Shown here in pieces: positions 1-6,699 of a stretch of 10,032 bases of DNA. A program made the position numbers and the translations under genes. Source of the DNA: Paraliomyxa sp041600735 (GTDB taxonomy: Bacteria > Myxococcota_A > Polyangia > Nannocystales > Nannocystaceae). How positions within the stretch are numbered: position 1 is the first letter of the stretch; the number at the start of each line of letters is the position of its first letter. The stretch is from contig JBFIJN010000321.1 of assembly GCA_041600735.1 (NCBI GenBank), positions 1 through 10,032 on the forward strand, in the 5' to 3' direction. The notes beneath the pieces were generated by a model, which worked only from the letters and a program-made list of their open reading frames with translations, was not told the DNA's origin and searched no databases.

Positions 1-1
1 C

Positions 2-343
2 GAGGTGCACACCGGGCAGCCGCTGGTGTTCTCGGACAAGACGCGACGGGTGAACGCGCAGCGGCTCACCCCGGAATTCCAGAGCGGCTCGTGCCACGCG
101 GGGCAGTACGAGACGAGCCTGGTGCTCGCGATCCGACCGGAGTGGGTCAAGCACGAGGTGGCCGCGGCGCTGCCCGAGCACGTGGTGCCGCTGCACGAGC
201 GCATCGCCGCGGGCGCGCGGGACTTCGTGGAGTGCGGGGTGGAGCGGGCCTACTGCGGGAACCCGGCGGGCGCGAGCGCGGAGGAGGGCGAGCACTCGCT
301 CGAGGTGCTGAGCGCGATGGTGGTCGAGGCGGTGCTCGCGTAG
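2..343 (+). CDS. Creatininase family protein, C-terminal part (5' end outside window)
   Basis: This frame is open from the window edge to the TAG at 341-343, so about 113 C-terminal residues are visible and the true start lies upstream. The segment GSCHAGQYETSLVLAIRP (nt 86-139) matches the conserved HAGxxETS region of the creatininase/MftE family, metal-dependent amidohydrolases acting on cyclic or linear amides; the Glu in this motif contributes to metal binding in characterised members. The later GNPAGASAEEGE is the usual GDPxxAtaekGe signature near the family's C-terminus. The substrate cannot be told: the family includes creatinine amidohydrolase, the mycofactocin protein MftE and many uncharacterised enzymes, and no mycofactocin genes are visible here. 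The gene ends normally and is followed by a terminator-like hairpin, so it is probably transcribed separately from the operon downstream. The family call is firm; the function is open. Confidence 0.85.
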   Translation, partial: EVHTGQPLVFSDKTRRVNAQRLTPEFQSGSCHAGQYETSLVLAIRPEWVKHEVAAALPEHVVPLHERIAAGARDFVECGVERAYCGNPAGASAEEGEHSLEVLSAMVVEAVLA

Positions 344-370
344 TCGAGCCACTCGACCTTGTTCCTTTTT
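343..370 (+). terminator. Putative intrinsic terminator after the creatininase gene
   Basis: A perfect 6-bp stem, gtcgag (343-348) and ctcgac (352-357), encloses a 3-nt loop and is followed by a T-rich run, cttgttccttttt (358-370). The stem begins in the last base of the creatininase stop codon. The T-tract is interrupted by Cs and the stem is short, so strength is uncertain, but T-runs are rare in this GC-rich sequence. Confidence 0.5.
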
Positions 371-577
371 GGGCCACGAATCCTCACAGCCCTCGTGGCG
401 GCTCGGCCGCACCAATAATCGCCGTTCCGTCACTGCACCCGGGTGACTCCTTCCTTCGATGGCCAAGGCACGACCCCCCGGGCAAGCTGGCCCGAGATGC
501 CTAGCCCCGGTTCTCGCGCGGCTCGAGTGGAGCTACGCCTCCACCGTCATCAGCGCGCGCGCAGTGCCGACATCCCC
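371..577 (+). promoter_or_regulatory. Intergenic region, probable promoter of the A-B-C operon
   Basis: No convincing gene lies between the terminator-like hairpin and the chosen start of gene A. A 7-bp inverted repeat, gccacga (373-379) and tcgtggc (393-399), is separated by 13 nt and followed by a locally AT-richer patch, accaataatc (411-420). This could be an operator or a promoter-proximal structure, but I cannot identify a credible -35/-10 pair. Gene A's frame stays open back through 443 (GTG), 497 (ATG) and 527 (GTG), so part of this gap would be coding if the real start is earlier. Confidence 0.25.
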
Positions 578-1648
578 ATGATCTCGATGCTGGTCGGCCC
601 CGTGGCGCTGGCCCGAACGTGCTGGGAGGCTTGGCTCGCGCGACGCGGACAGGCGGGGGTCTGCATCGATCTCGCGGGCACGGCCGGTGCCGACGCGGGG
701 ATCCTGGGGGCGATCCTCGAGAGCCGCGCGGTGGCTCGCGATGTCGCGGCCTTCATCGCGCGCCACACCGGGGAGTCGCTCGCCGAGATCGAGCTGCGCC
801 TGAGCACGCAAGGTCGGCCCGAGCGCGCGGCGCTGCTCGACCAGGTGGAAGGCGCCTCGAGGCTGCCCGACGTCGCACGACTGGCGAGCGCGCTGCTCGA
901 GGGTGCGGCGCTCGACGGGGCCAACATGCGCACCGTAGTGACGCTGCTCCAGCTGCTCGAGCCCGACCAGCGCCCCGCCTTGTTGCTGCGCACGGACCGA
1001 CTCGAGCGGGCGCTCGCGCCCCTGCAGGAGCTCGCCGAGTCGCTCCCGCAGCTCGCGGTGGCGCTCGCGGTGGAGAGGATGGAGCTCGAGCGCTTCTTGG
1101 CCCGCCCCGCCTCGCCACACGACGTGGCGCTGGTGGGTGAAGGGCTGGTGGAGCTCGACGAAGCGAACCCCGAGGCGACGCCGCCCACCGCGAGCCCCGC
1201 CGCGAGCCTCGAGCCTGGGCCGCAGCTCGAGGCGCTGCGTGAGGAGCTCACGGCGCTGTGCCAGCGCACGACGGCCAGCCCACGCGACCCCGAGACGGCC
1301 GAGCGCGCGCGAAGCCTGGCCGAGCGGCTGTTGTTTGCGGCGCTCGAGCAGCATCCGGCCACCCGCGGGCGCTTCGAGCTCAACGCGCGCATGCCGTTCT
1401 CGTTTGGACCGCGCGCGGCCGAGATCGATCTGATCTCGCGAGGAGACGAGCTCGCGATCGAGATCGACGGCTACTACCACTTCGTCGACGCCGACGCCTA
1501 TCGACGGGACCGCCGCAAGGACGTGCTGCTGCAGCGCCACGGCCTGTTCGTGCTGCGCTTCCTCGCCAACGACGTGGCCGCCGAGCTCGACCCGATCCTC
1601 GATCGGATCGTCGACGTGCTGCATCGACCCAGACCGAGTGCTTCATGA
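578..1648 (+). CDS. Gene A: DUF559/Vsr-like PD-(D/E)XK nuclease with degenerate P-loop-like N-terminus
   Basis: The protein is about 356 aa. Its last 92 residues resemble the DUF559/Vsr-like branch of PD-(D/E)XK endonucleases: Asp284 in EIDL, then ten residues to Glu295 and Asp297 in IEIDGYYH, His301, the basic RRDRRKDVLL block (309-318), and HGLFVLRF (321-328), the usual final strand. These enzymes cut DNA with a metal ion. The N-terminal ~200 residues match no family I know. GPVALART (7-14) aligns with a Walker A motif in which GK has become AR, and a later hydrophobic strand, ALLLRTDRL, sits where Walker B would be, so this may be an inactive NTPase fold (inference). A low-complexity Ala/Pro/Thr linker (about 195-215) separates the halves. 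ATG 578 was chosen because the upstream residues look non-protein-like; no good ribosome site is visible, and 443, 497, 527 and 587 are alternatives. The stop overlaps gene B's start (ATGA). Nuclease call moderately firm; role unknown. Confidence 0.75.
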   Translation: MISMLVGPVALARTCWEAWLARRGQAGVCIDLAGTAGADAGILGAILESRAVARDVAAFIARHTGESLAEIELRLSTQGRPERAALLDQVEGASRLPDVARLASALLEGAALDGANMRTVVTLLQLLEPDQRPALLLRTDRLERALAPLQELAESLPQLAVALAVERMELERFLARPASPHDVALVGEGLVELDEANPEATPPTASPAASLEPGPQLEALREELTALCQRTTASPRDPETAERARSLAERLLFAALEQHPATRGRFELNARMPFSFGPRAAEIDLISRGDELAIEIDGYYHFVDADAYRRDRRKDVLLQRHGLFVLRFLANDVAAELDPILDRIVDVLHRPRPSAS

Positions 1649-2793
1649 ACACAGTTGACTCGCAACCGCGCGTAGACCTGCTGATCCTGGCCCGGCTCGC
1701 GACGGCCGGCCCCCGGCCCCTCTCCGTGCGCAAGCTCGAGGAGGATCTGTTTCGCTTCGTGGAGGCTCGGCTGGCCCGCCGCGAGTGGACGACGCTGTGC
1801 GGCGAGCGGCTCGCGGCGCTGCTCGAGCGCGGCGACGTGGACGAGCGTCGGGCCGTCACCGCGACCGGCCTGGCGCGCCTGCGCGAGGGGCTCGGGGTGG
1901 ACGCGCTGCCGAGCACATGGGCGGCGGTGTGGCAGGCGCTGGTGCCCGCGCTCGCGCTCGCGCTACCGGGCACTGCATGGACCGAGCTGAAGACCGCGGG
2001 CAAGCTGCGGGCGCGGCTCATTCGTCAGCATCACGGGCTCGCCGTGTCCGCGACGCCCACGCTGGCGCAGGCGGTCGATGCCCAGGCGTGGCAGCAGCTC
2101 GGCGTGGCCGGCAAGGGCTCGCTCACCGCCGCGCAGGTCAAGCTCGCGCTGATGCAGCAGGCGCTGGGGATCCCGGTGCGAACGGTCGCCGAGGCGGTGA
2201 ATGCCTGGTGCTGGACGATCCTGGGGCAGCCACCGCAGGTGACGTTTCCCATGGCGAAGCTGCGGCGCGTGCTGCTCGAGCGCACCCTCGGCGAGTCGCT
2301 GCGCGCCCCCGCGCTCGATGCCGGCAAGGTGGCCGAGTGGCTCTCGACCAAGGCCGCGGGGACGACCACGTCGAGCATCGAGAGCGTGCGCCGGGCGCTG
2401 GTGAGCCGCTGGCTGTTCGGGGGCACCGCCGAGTCGACCCCGCCCGCGAGCGAGGCGGTCGAGAAGCTGCCCTCCACCCAGCCGATCGAGCTCGAGCCGT
2501 GGGCGCGCCAGGTGCAGGCCGTGGCCGAGGCCACCGAGGCCGGTCGCGAGGGTCCGGACCGGGTGTTCATCGCCTCGGTGTGGCGCGCGCTCGAGTCCGT
2601 GCCCGCGCTGGCCGGGCTCTCGCTCGAGGCCTTCAAGGCGCGGCTGGTCGAGGCCAACCGCGCGGGCTTGCTGCGCCTGCATCGCGCCGATCTCGCCAAC
2701 CTCTTGGATCGCGCGCTCGTGCAGGAGTCGGAGACCCAGCACCTGACCGCGACCTTCCACTTCATCGAGACCTCGCCCCGGAGACCGTCATGA
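1645..2793 (+). CDS. Gene B: hypothetical protein with winged-helix-like ends
   Basis: I do not recognise the family. The 382-aa protein starts at an ATG that overlaps gene A's TGA by four bases, and its own TGA overlaps gene C's ATG the same way, so translation is probably coupled along the operon. The N-terminal ~90 residues (LLILARLATAG, then two helices, then RRAVTATGLARL) have the helix order and final wing/helix pattern of a PadR-like winged helix-turn-helix. The C-terminal ~80 residues, from GPDRVFIASVWRAL (303-316) through LEAFKARLVEANRAGLLRLHRADL to the ATFHFI near the end, look like a second winged helix. The middle is helical, rich in Ala, Leu and Arg. There is no signal peptide, membrane segment, or nuclease or ATPase motif. 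The likeliest role is a DNA-binding or adaptor subunit linking nuclease A and ATPase C, or an operon regulator; this is inference from position and fold pattern only. Confidence 0.8.
   Translation: MNTVDSQPRVDLLILARLATAGPRPLSVRKLEEDLFRFVEARLARREWTTLCGERLAALLERGDVDERRAVTATGLARLREGLGVDALPSTWAAVWQALVPALALALPGTAWTELKTAGKLRARLIRQHHGLAVSATPTLAQAVDAQAWQQLGVAGKGSLTAAQVKLALMQQALGIPVRTVAEAVNAWCWTILGQPPQVTFPMAKLRRVLLERTLGESLRAPALDAGKVAEWLSTKAAGTTTSSIESVRRALVSRWLFGGTAESTPPASEAVEKLPSTQPIELEPWARQVQAVAEATEAGREGPDRVFIASVWRALESVPALAGLSLEAFKARLVEANRAGLLRLHRADLANLLDRALVQESETQHLTATFHFIETSPRRPS
2780..2783 (+). promoter_or_regulatory. Ribosome binding site of gene C
   Basis: GGAG ends six bases before the ATG at 2790 and lies within the last codons of gene B. 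It supports 2790 as the start of gene C, rather than the longer frame that stays open upstream through gene B out of phase. Confidence 0.5.
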
Positions 2794-5700
2794 GCCCCGA
2801 ACCCGCCCCCACCCTCGACATCACCGACGTGGTCGACCGCATCGGCTCCATGGTGGAGCGCGTGCTGACCGAGGCCAACGAGGCCGAGATCCTCGGGCCC
2901 GCGCTCCACCGCCTTCGCAGCGAGCGCGAGCTCCCGCGGCGCGTGGTGATCATCGGCGTGCTGCTCAACGACTTCGCGCGCGTGGCCTACTCGTGCAGCC
3001 AGGCCGACGGGCGCATCACCGACGAGGAGGTCGAGCAGATCTACCCGATCTTCTACCCGTTCTCGACCTTCCTGGCCAAGGCGCGCCCCGAGTACCGCGC
3101 CTTCGCTCGCGTCGATCAAGACGAGCTGCGCGCGCTGCTACGCGAGTATGCAGCCGACACCGCGCCGTTCGGCGCGCTCGCCGAGGACACGCGCTGGATC
3201 GGGCTCGACGTGTGCCGCCGAACGGCGCGCGCCACCGGCGACGAGGAGCCGCTCGAGCTCTACATTCGCGCGCAGCAGCGCACGATGGATCGCGTGGTGG
3301 ACGTGGGCGGCGGCACGCCCGAGGAGGCGGCCGCGCGCGCGCGCCTCGATGCCATCATGGATCTGCGGCGGCGGCTGTTCGAGACCCCGCTGCACCGCGG
3401 CACCGATCCCCGGCTCGCTGCGTTCTGCGATCGCGAGGGGCCCCACGTGTTCGGGGCCATCGCCCACGCGCATCAGGTGTGGGAGCGCGATCCGTTCGAC
3501 GTGGACTCGGTGCACGCCGAGGCGCGCGAGGCGTTCGAGCGGCTCGTGCGGCGCGTGACCTCCCCCGACGCCGACGAGCGCGGGCGCATCTTGGTGATGC
3601 GCGGTCAGTCGGGCGCGGGCAAGACCCACCTGATGCGAGCATTCCGCGGGCACCTCCACGGGCGGCGCATGGGCTTTGCCGCGTACATGCAGATGACCAC
3701 GCGCACCGACGACTACGCCCGCTACGTGCTCGTCAACCTGATCGATGCGCTCGAGCGGCCCTACGATCCACCCGAGGTCACCGCCTCCGGGCTCATCACG
3801 CTGTCCGACGCGCTGGTCGAGGATCGCAGCATCTTCTCGGCCGACGCGCTCGAGCAGCTGCGCACCGGCGACTTCGATCTCCAGCACGACGACCAGGTCA
3901 GCCCGCTGGTCGACGAGCTGCTGGGTCGGCCCGCGTTCCACGACTTCGACCCCGATCTGCTGCGCGTGTTCTTGTTCCTCCAGCGCCGCGACCATCGGAT
4001 CCGCGCGCGGGTGCTCAAGTACCTGCGCTGCGAGGAGCTCAACGACTACGACCGGCGCATGCTGGGGGGCATCGCGGCCCGCGTGGGCGCCGAGGCCCCG
4101 CTGCGCATGGTGGAGCAGCTCGGGCGGCTGATGGCGCGGATCGGCCGCTTCTCGCTGGTGCTGCTGGTCGACCAGCTCGAGGACGTGCTCTCCAACCAAC
4201 AGGAAGTGGGCCACCTGGTGGCGCGATCGATCGATGTGCTGCGCCGCGTGGTCGACCACGTGCCCACCGCGATCGTGGTGCTCTCGTGCCTGCAGGACCT
4301 CTATCCCCGCATCCGCGAGCACCTCACCCAGTCGGCGATCGATCGGCTCGAGTCCGACCCGCCTCCGCTCACGCTGAACGCGGGCCGCAGCCTCGCCGAC
4401 ATCCAGCAGATCGTGGGCCTGCGCCTCGAGTACCTGTACGACAAGATCGGCGTGCGCTGGCACGAGGACGATCCCACGTTTCCGATCGGCACCAAGGCGC
4501 TCGAGTCGCTGGTGAACCTGCGGACTCGCGACGTGCTGAAGTGGTGTCGCGAGCACCAGGAGCTGTGCATCGAGGCCGGCGGGCTCGCCGATCCGCACGC
4601 GAGCGCGCCGGCGCCCGGGCCCAGCGAGCCCACGGCGGTGACCGAGCTCGAGCAGCGCTGGAACGACTTTCGCACTTCGTTCAGCGAGGCGGTCCCCGAG
4701 GACGACGAAGCCCTCTTGGAGCTGCTGGGGGCGGCGGCGGCTCGCGTGGGGCAGGAGCTCGAGCCCGCGTTCGCGCTGCTGACCGCGCGCGAGGGCAACA
4801 CGCTGGTGATCCGCGAGGGCGATCGACCGCTCGTGGTGGGCATCTGCAATCGAGATCCGCGGGGCGGCGGCCTCCACAACCAGCTCGAGGCCCTGCACGC
4901 GGCCGCGGGTGGGCGTCCGCTGGCCATCGTGCGCTGCGCCGAGTACCCCGACAATCCGCGCACCCGCGTGGTGCAGCGCCTCGGCCAGCTGCTGGCCGCG
5001 GGCGGGCGGCGAGTGACCGTGGAGGACAGCGACTGGCGCACGATGATGGCGTTTCGCGCGTTCGCGGCGCGGCACGGCGATGACCCGAGCTTTGCGCGCT
5101 GGCGGCAGGACGAGCGTCCGCTCTCGCAGCTGACCTCGCTGCGCTCGCTGCTCGCGCTCGACGAGCCGCGCACCCGGGGGGCGAAGGTGAGCGCGCCGGA
5201 GCCGGAGGCGGCGAGCGCGACGGCACCGGTCGCAGCGGTACCGGTCGCAGCGGTACCGGTCACGACTGTACCGACTACGACTGTACCGACCACGACTGCA
5301 CCGACTACGACTGTACCGACTACGACTGTACCGACTACGACTGTACCGACTACGACTGCACCGATCACGACTGCACCGATCACGACTGCACCGATCACGA
5401 CTGCACCGATCACTGCCGTGCCGCCGTCGTTCCCCTCCTCGGCGATCGTGCTCGGTCGCTCCGCCGGCCTCGCCGCGGAGCCGGTCACGCTCGAGCTCGA
5501 TAGCATGGTCACCCACGCGGCGTTCTTGGGCTCGACGGGGAGCGGGAAGACCACGCTGGCGCTCAACTTGATCGAGCAAGCGCTCGAGCGGGGCATCCCC
5601 GCGCTCATGCTCGATCGCAAGGGCGATCTGGCCACGTATGCGCGCCCGGGCTGGTGGCAGACGCCGGGTCGGGATCTCGAGGCCACCGCCCGCAAGCGCG

Positions 5701-6683
5701 CGCTCGCGGAGCGCGTGGAGGTGGCGGTGTTCACCCCGGGGGCGCCCGATGGCCGCGATCTCGCGCTCACCGTGATCCCCGAGGGCCTCGCCGAGATGTC
5801 CGGCCAAGAGCGCGCGCAGAGCTGTCGCCAGGCCGCGGCGGCGATCGGCACGATGCTCGGCTACAAGGGGAGCGGGAGCGATCTGGCGCGGCAGAGCGTG
5901 CTGGCCAAGGCGCTCGAGGTGCTGGGCCAGGTCGCCACCGAGGACGTGGGCCTCGAGCGGGTGATCAGCCTGATCGCCGACGAGGATCCCACGCTGGTCA
6001 ATGCGGTGGGGCGGCTCGACACCCGTCACTTTGGCAAGCTCGTCGATCACCTCGAGACGCTGCGACTCACCAAGGGCGAGCTCCTGTCGGGTCGCGCCGA
6101 GCGCCTCGATCCGGCGCGACTGCTGGGGCTGGCCCGCGACCCTCGAGGCGACGGCAAGGTCCAGCTGGGGGTCATCAGCACCAAGTTCCTCGGCGACAAC
6201 GCGAGCATCGACTTCTGGGTGGCGCGCATGCTCTCGGAGCTCGCGCGCTGGGCCAACCGCAACCCCAGCCCGCACCTGCAGGCGCTAGTGCTGTTCGACG
6301 AGGCCGATCTGTACATGCCGGCGCTGCGCAAGCCCGCGACCAAGGAGCCGATGCAGGATCTGCTGCGACGCGCGCGCTCGGCCGGGCTCGGGGTGATGCT
6401 GGCCACGCAGAGCCCCGGCGACCTCGACTACAAGTCGCGCGACAACATCCGCACATGGTTCCTGGGGCGGGTGGCCGAGAGCACGGCCGTCGCCAAGATG
6501 CAGCCGCTGCTGAGCGAGAGCCGCGTGAACGTGAAGGGCAAGCTCGCCCGCCAGTCGATCGGCGAGTTCTTCCGCCTCGAGGGCGGCAAGGTCACCGAGA
6601 TGAAGGCGGACCGATCGCTGATGGACACCGAGCAGCTCGCGGAGGACGAGATCCGCCAGCTGGCCCGCCGCGCGGTGGCGTGA
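2790..6683 (+). CDS. Gene C: TerB-like / AAA-STAND / HerA-FtsK fusion ATPase (1297 aa)
   Basis: Visible modules, in order. (1) Residues ~10-140: helical, with ADGRITDEE (72-80), the hallmark of TerB/DjlA-like tellurite-resistance domains. (2) ~225-600: a first NTPase with Walker A GQSGAGKT (272-279), Walker B LVLLVDQLED (Asp461) and a sensor-like VVLSC, resembling AAA/STAND or BREX-type ATPases. (3) ~618-800: an unassigned alpha/beta segment. (4) ~812-876: a Thr/Pro/Val/Ala linker of tandem pentapeptides. (5) ~885-1297: a HerA/FtsK-superfamily ATPase with Walker A GSTGSGKT (914-921), the strand LMLDRKGD (Asp942), Walker B LVLFDEAD (Asp1170, Glu1171) and ATQSPGDL (1205-1212). HerA-type enzymes are hexameric DNA translocases that usually partner a nuclease; gene A, two genes upstream, could be that partner. 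The start overlaps gene B's stop and has a GGAG site. No membrane segments. Both ATPase calls are strong from motifs, TerB moderate; a phage-defence role is inference. Confidence 0.88.
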   Translation: MSPEPAPTLDITDVVDRIGSMVERVLTEANEAEILGPALHRLRSERELPRRVVIIGVLLNDFARVAYSCSQADGRITDEEVEQIYPIFYPFSTFLAKARPEYRAFARVDQDELRALLREYAADTAPFGALAEDTRWIGLDVCRRTARATGDEEPLELYIRAQQRTMDRVVDVGGGTPEEAAARARLDAIMDLRRRLFETPLHRGTDPRLAAFCDREGPHVFGAIAHAHQVWERDPFDVDSVHAEAREAFERLVRRVTSPDADERGRILVMRGQSGAGKTHLMRAFRGHLHGRRMGFAAYMQMTTRTDDYARYVLVNLIDALERPYDPPEVTASGLITLSDALVEDRSIFSADALEQLRTGDFDLQHDDQVSPLVDELLGRPAFHDFDPDLLRVFLFLQRRDHRIRARVLKYLRCEELNDYDRRMLGGIAARVGAEAPLRMVEQLGRLMARIGRFSLVLLVDQLEDVLSNQQEVGHLVARSIDVLRRVVDHVPTAIVVLSCLQDLYPRIREHLTQSAIDRLESDPPPLTLNAGRSLADIQQIVGLRLEYLYDKIGVRWHEDDPTFPIGTKALESLVNLRTRDVLKWCREHQELCIEAGGLADPHASAPAPGPSEPTAVTELEQRWNDFRTSFSEAVPEDDEALLELLGAAAARVGQELEPAFALLTAREGNTLVIREGDRPLVVGICNRDPRGGGLHNQLEALHAAAGGRPLAIVRCAEYPDNPRTRVVQRLGQLLAAGGRRVTVEDSDWRTMMAFRAFAARHGDDPSFARWRQDERPLSQLTSLRSLLALDEPRTRGAKVSAPEPEAASATAPVAAVPVAAVPVTTVPTTTVPTTTAPTTTVPTTTVPTTTVPTTTAPITTAPITTAPITTAPITAVPPSFPSSAIVLGRSAGLAAEPVTLELDSMVTHAAFLGSTGSGKTTLALNLIEQALERGIPALMLDRKGDLATYARPGWWQTPGRDLEATARKRALAERVEVAVFTPGAPDGRDLALTVIPEGLAEMSGQERAQSCRQAAAAIGTMLGYKGSGSDLARQSVLAKALEVLGQVATEDVGLERVISLIADEDPTLVNAVGRLDTRHFGKLVDHLETLRLTKGELLSGRAERLDPARLLGLARDPRGDGKVQLGVISTKFLGDNASIDFWVARMLSELARWANRNPSPHLQALVLFDEADLYMPALRKPATKEPMQDLLRRARSAGLGVMLATQSPGDLDYKSRDNIRTWFLGRVAESTAVAKMQPLLSESRVNVKGKLARQSIGEFFRLEGGKVTEMKADRSLMDTEQLAEDEIRQLARRAVA
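5225..5419 (+). repeat. Thirteen 15-bp tandem repeats encoding the Thr/Pro linker of gene C
   Basis: Thirteen consecutive 15-bp units lie in frame inside gene C. Types in order: accggtcgcagcggt (x2), accggtcacgactgt, accgactacgactgt, accgaccacgactgc, accgactacgactgt (x3), accgactacgactgc, accgatcacgactgc (x3), accgatcactgccgt. They encode pentapeptides of the form (T/I)TT(V/A)P. Because 15 is a multiple of three, gain or loss of units would change linker length without shifting the frame. The near-identical DNA points to recent slippage or unequal crossover. GC content is lower here than in the surrounding gene. Confidence 0.97.
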
Positions 6684-6685
6684 TC

Positions 6686-6697
6686 CCGCGATCGCGG
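6686..6697. other. 12-bp perfect palindrome between convergent genes
   Basis: ccgcgatcgcgg is a perfect palindrome with no loop, filling most of the 16-bp gap between the stops of gene C (6683) and the minus-strand methyltransferase gene (6700). It has no T-tract on either side, so it is a poor classical terminator. It may be chance in GC-rich DNA. Confidence 0.3.
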
Positions 6698-6699
6698 AC

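Noticed and set aside
443..577. Longer N-terminus of gene A starting at GTG 443
   Set aside because: The added residues look like non-coding GC-rich translation; ATG 578 begins a hydrophobic, well-ordered segment. It cannot be fully excluded without homologues.
1785..2789. Upstream in-frame extension of gene C giving a 1632-aa protein
   Set aside because: The extension is Arg/Ala/Gly-rich shadow sequence over gene B; the ATG at 2790 has a GGAG site and a typical ATGA overlap.
5225..5419. 15-bp repeats considered as iterons of a replication origin
   Set aside because: They are in frame inside a coding region, encode a clean pentapeptide linker, and no replication initiator gene is nearby.
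3138..6275. 1045-aa open stretch on the minus strand, antisense to gene C
   Set aside because: It is His/Arg/Leu-rich with no recognisable motif and mirrors a well-supported gene; such antisense open frames are common in very GC-rich DNA.
578..6683. A-B-C operon as a BREX or Dnd system
   Set aside because: No PglX-type methylase, PglZ phosphatase, Lon-like protease or DndA-E protein is visible; only general ATPase resemblance exists.
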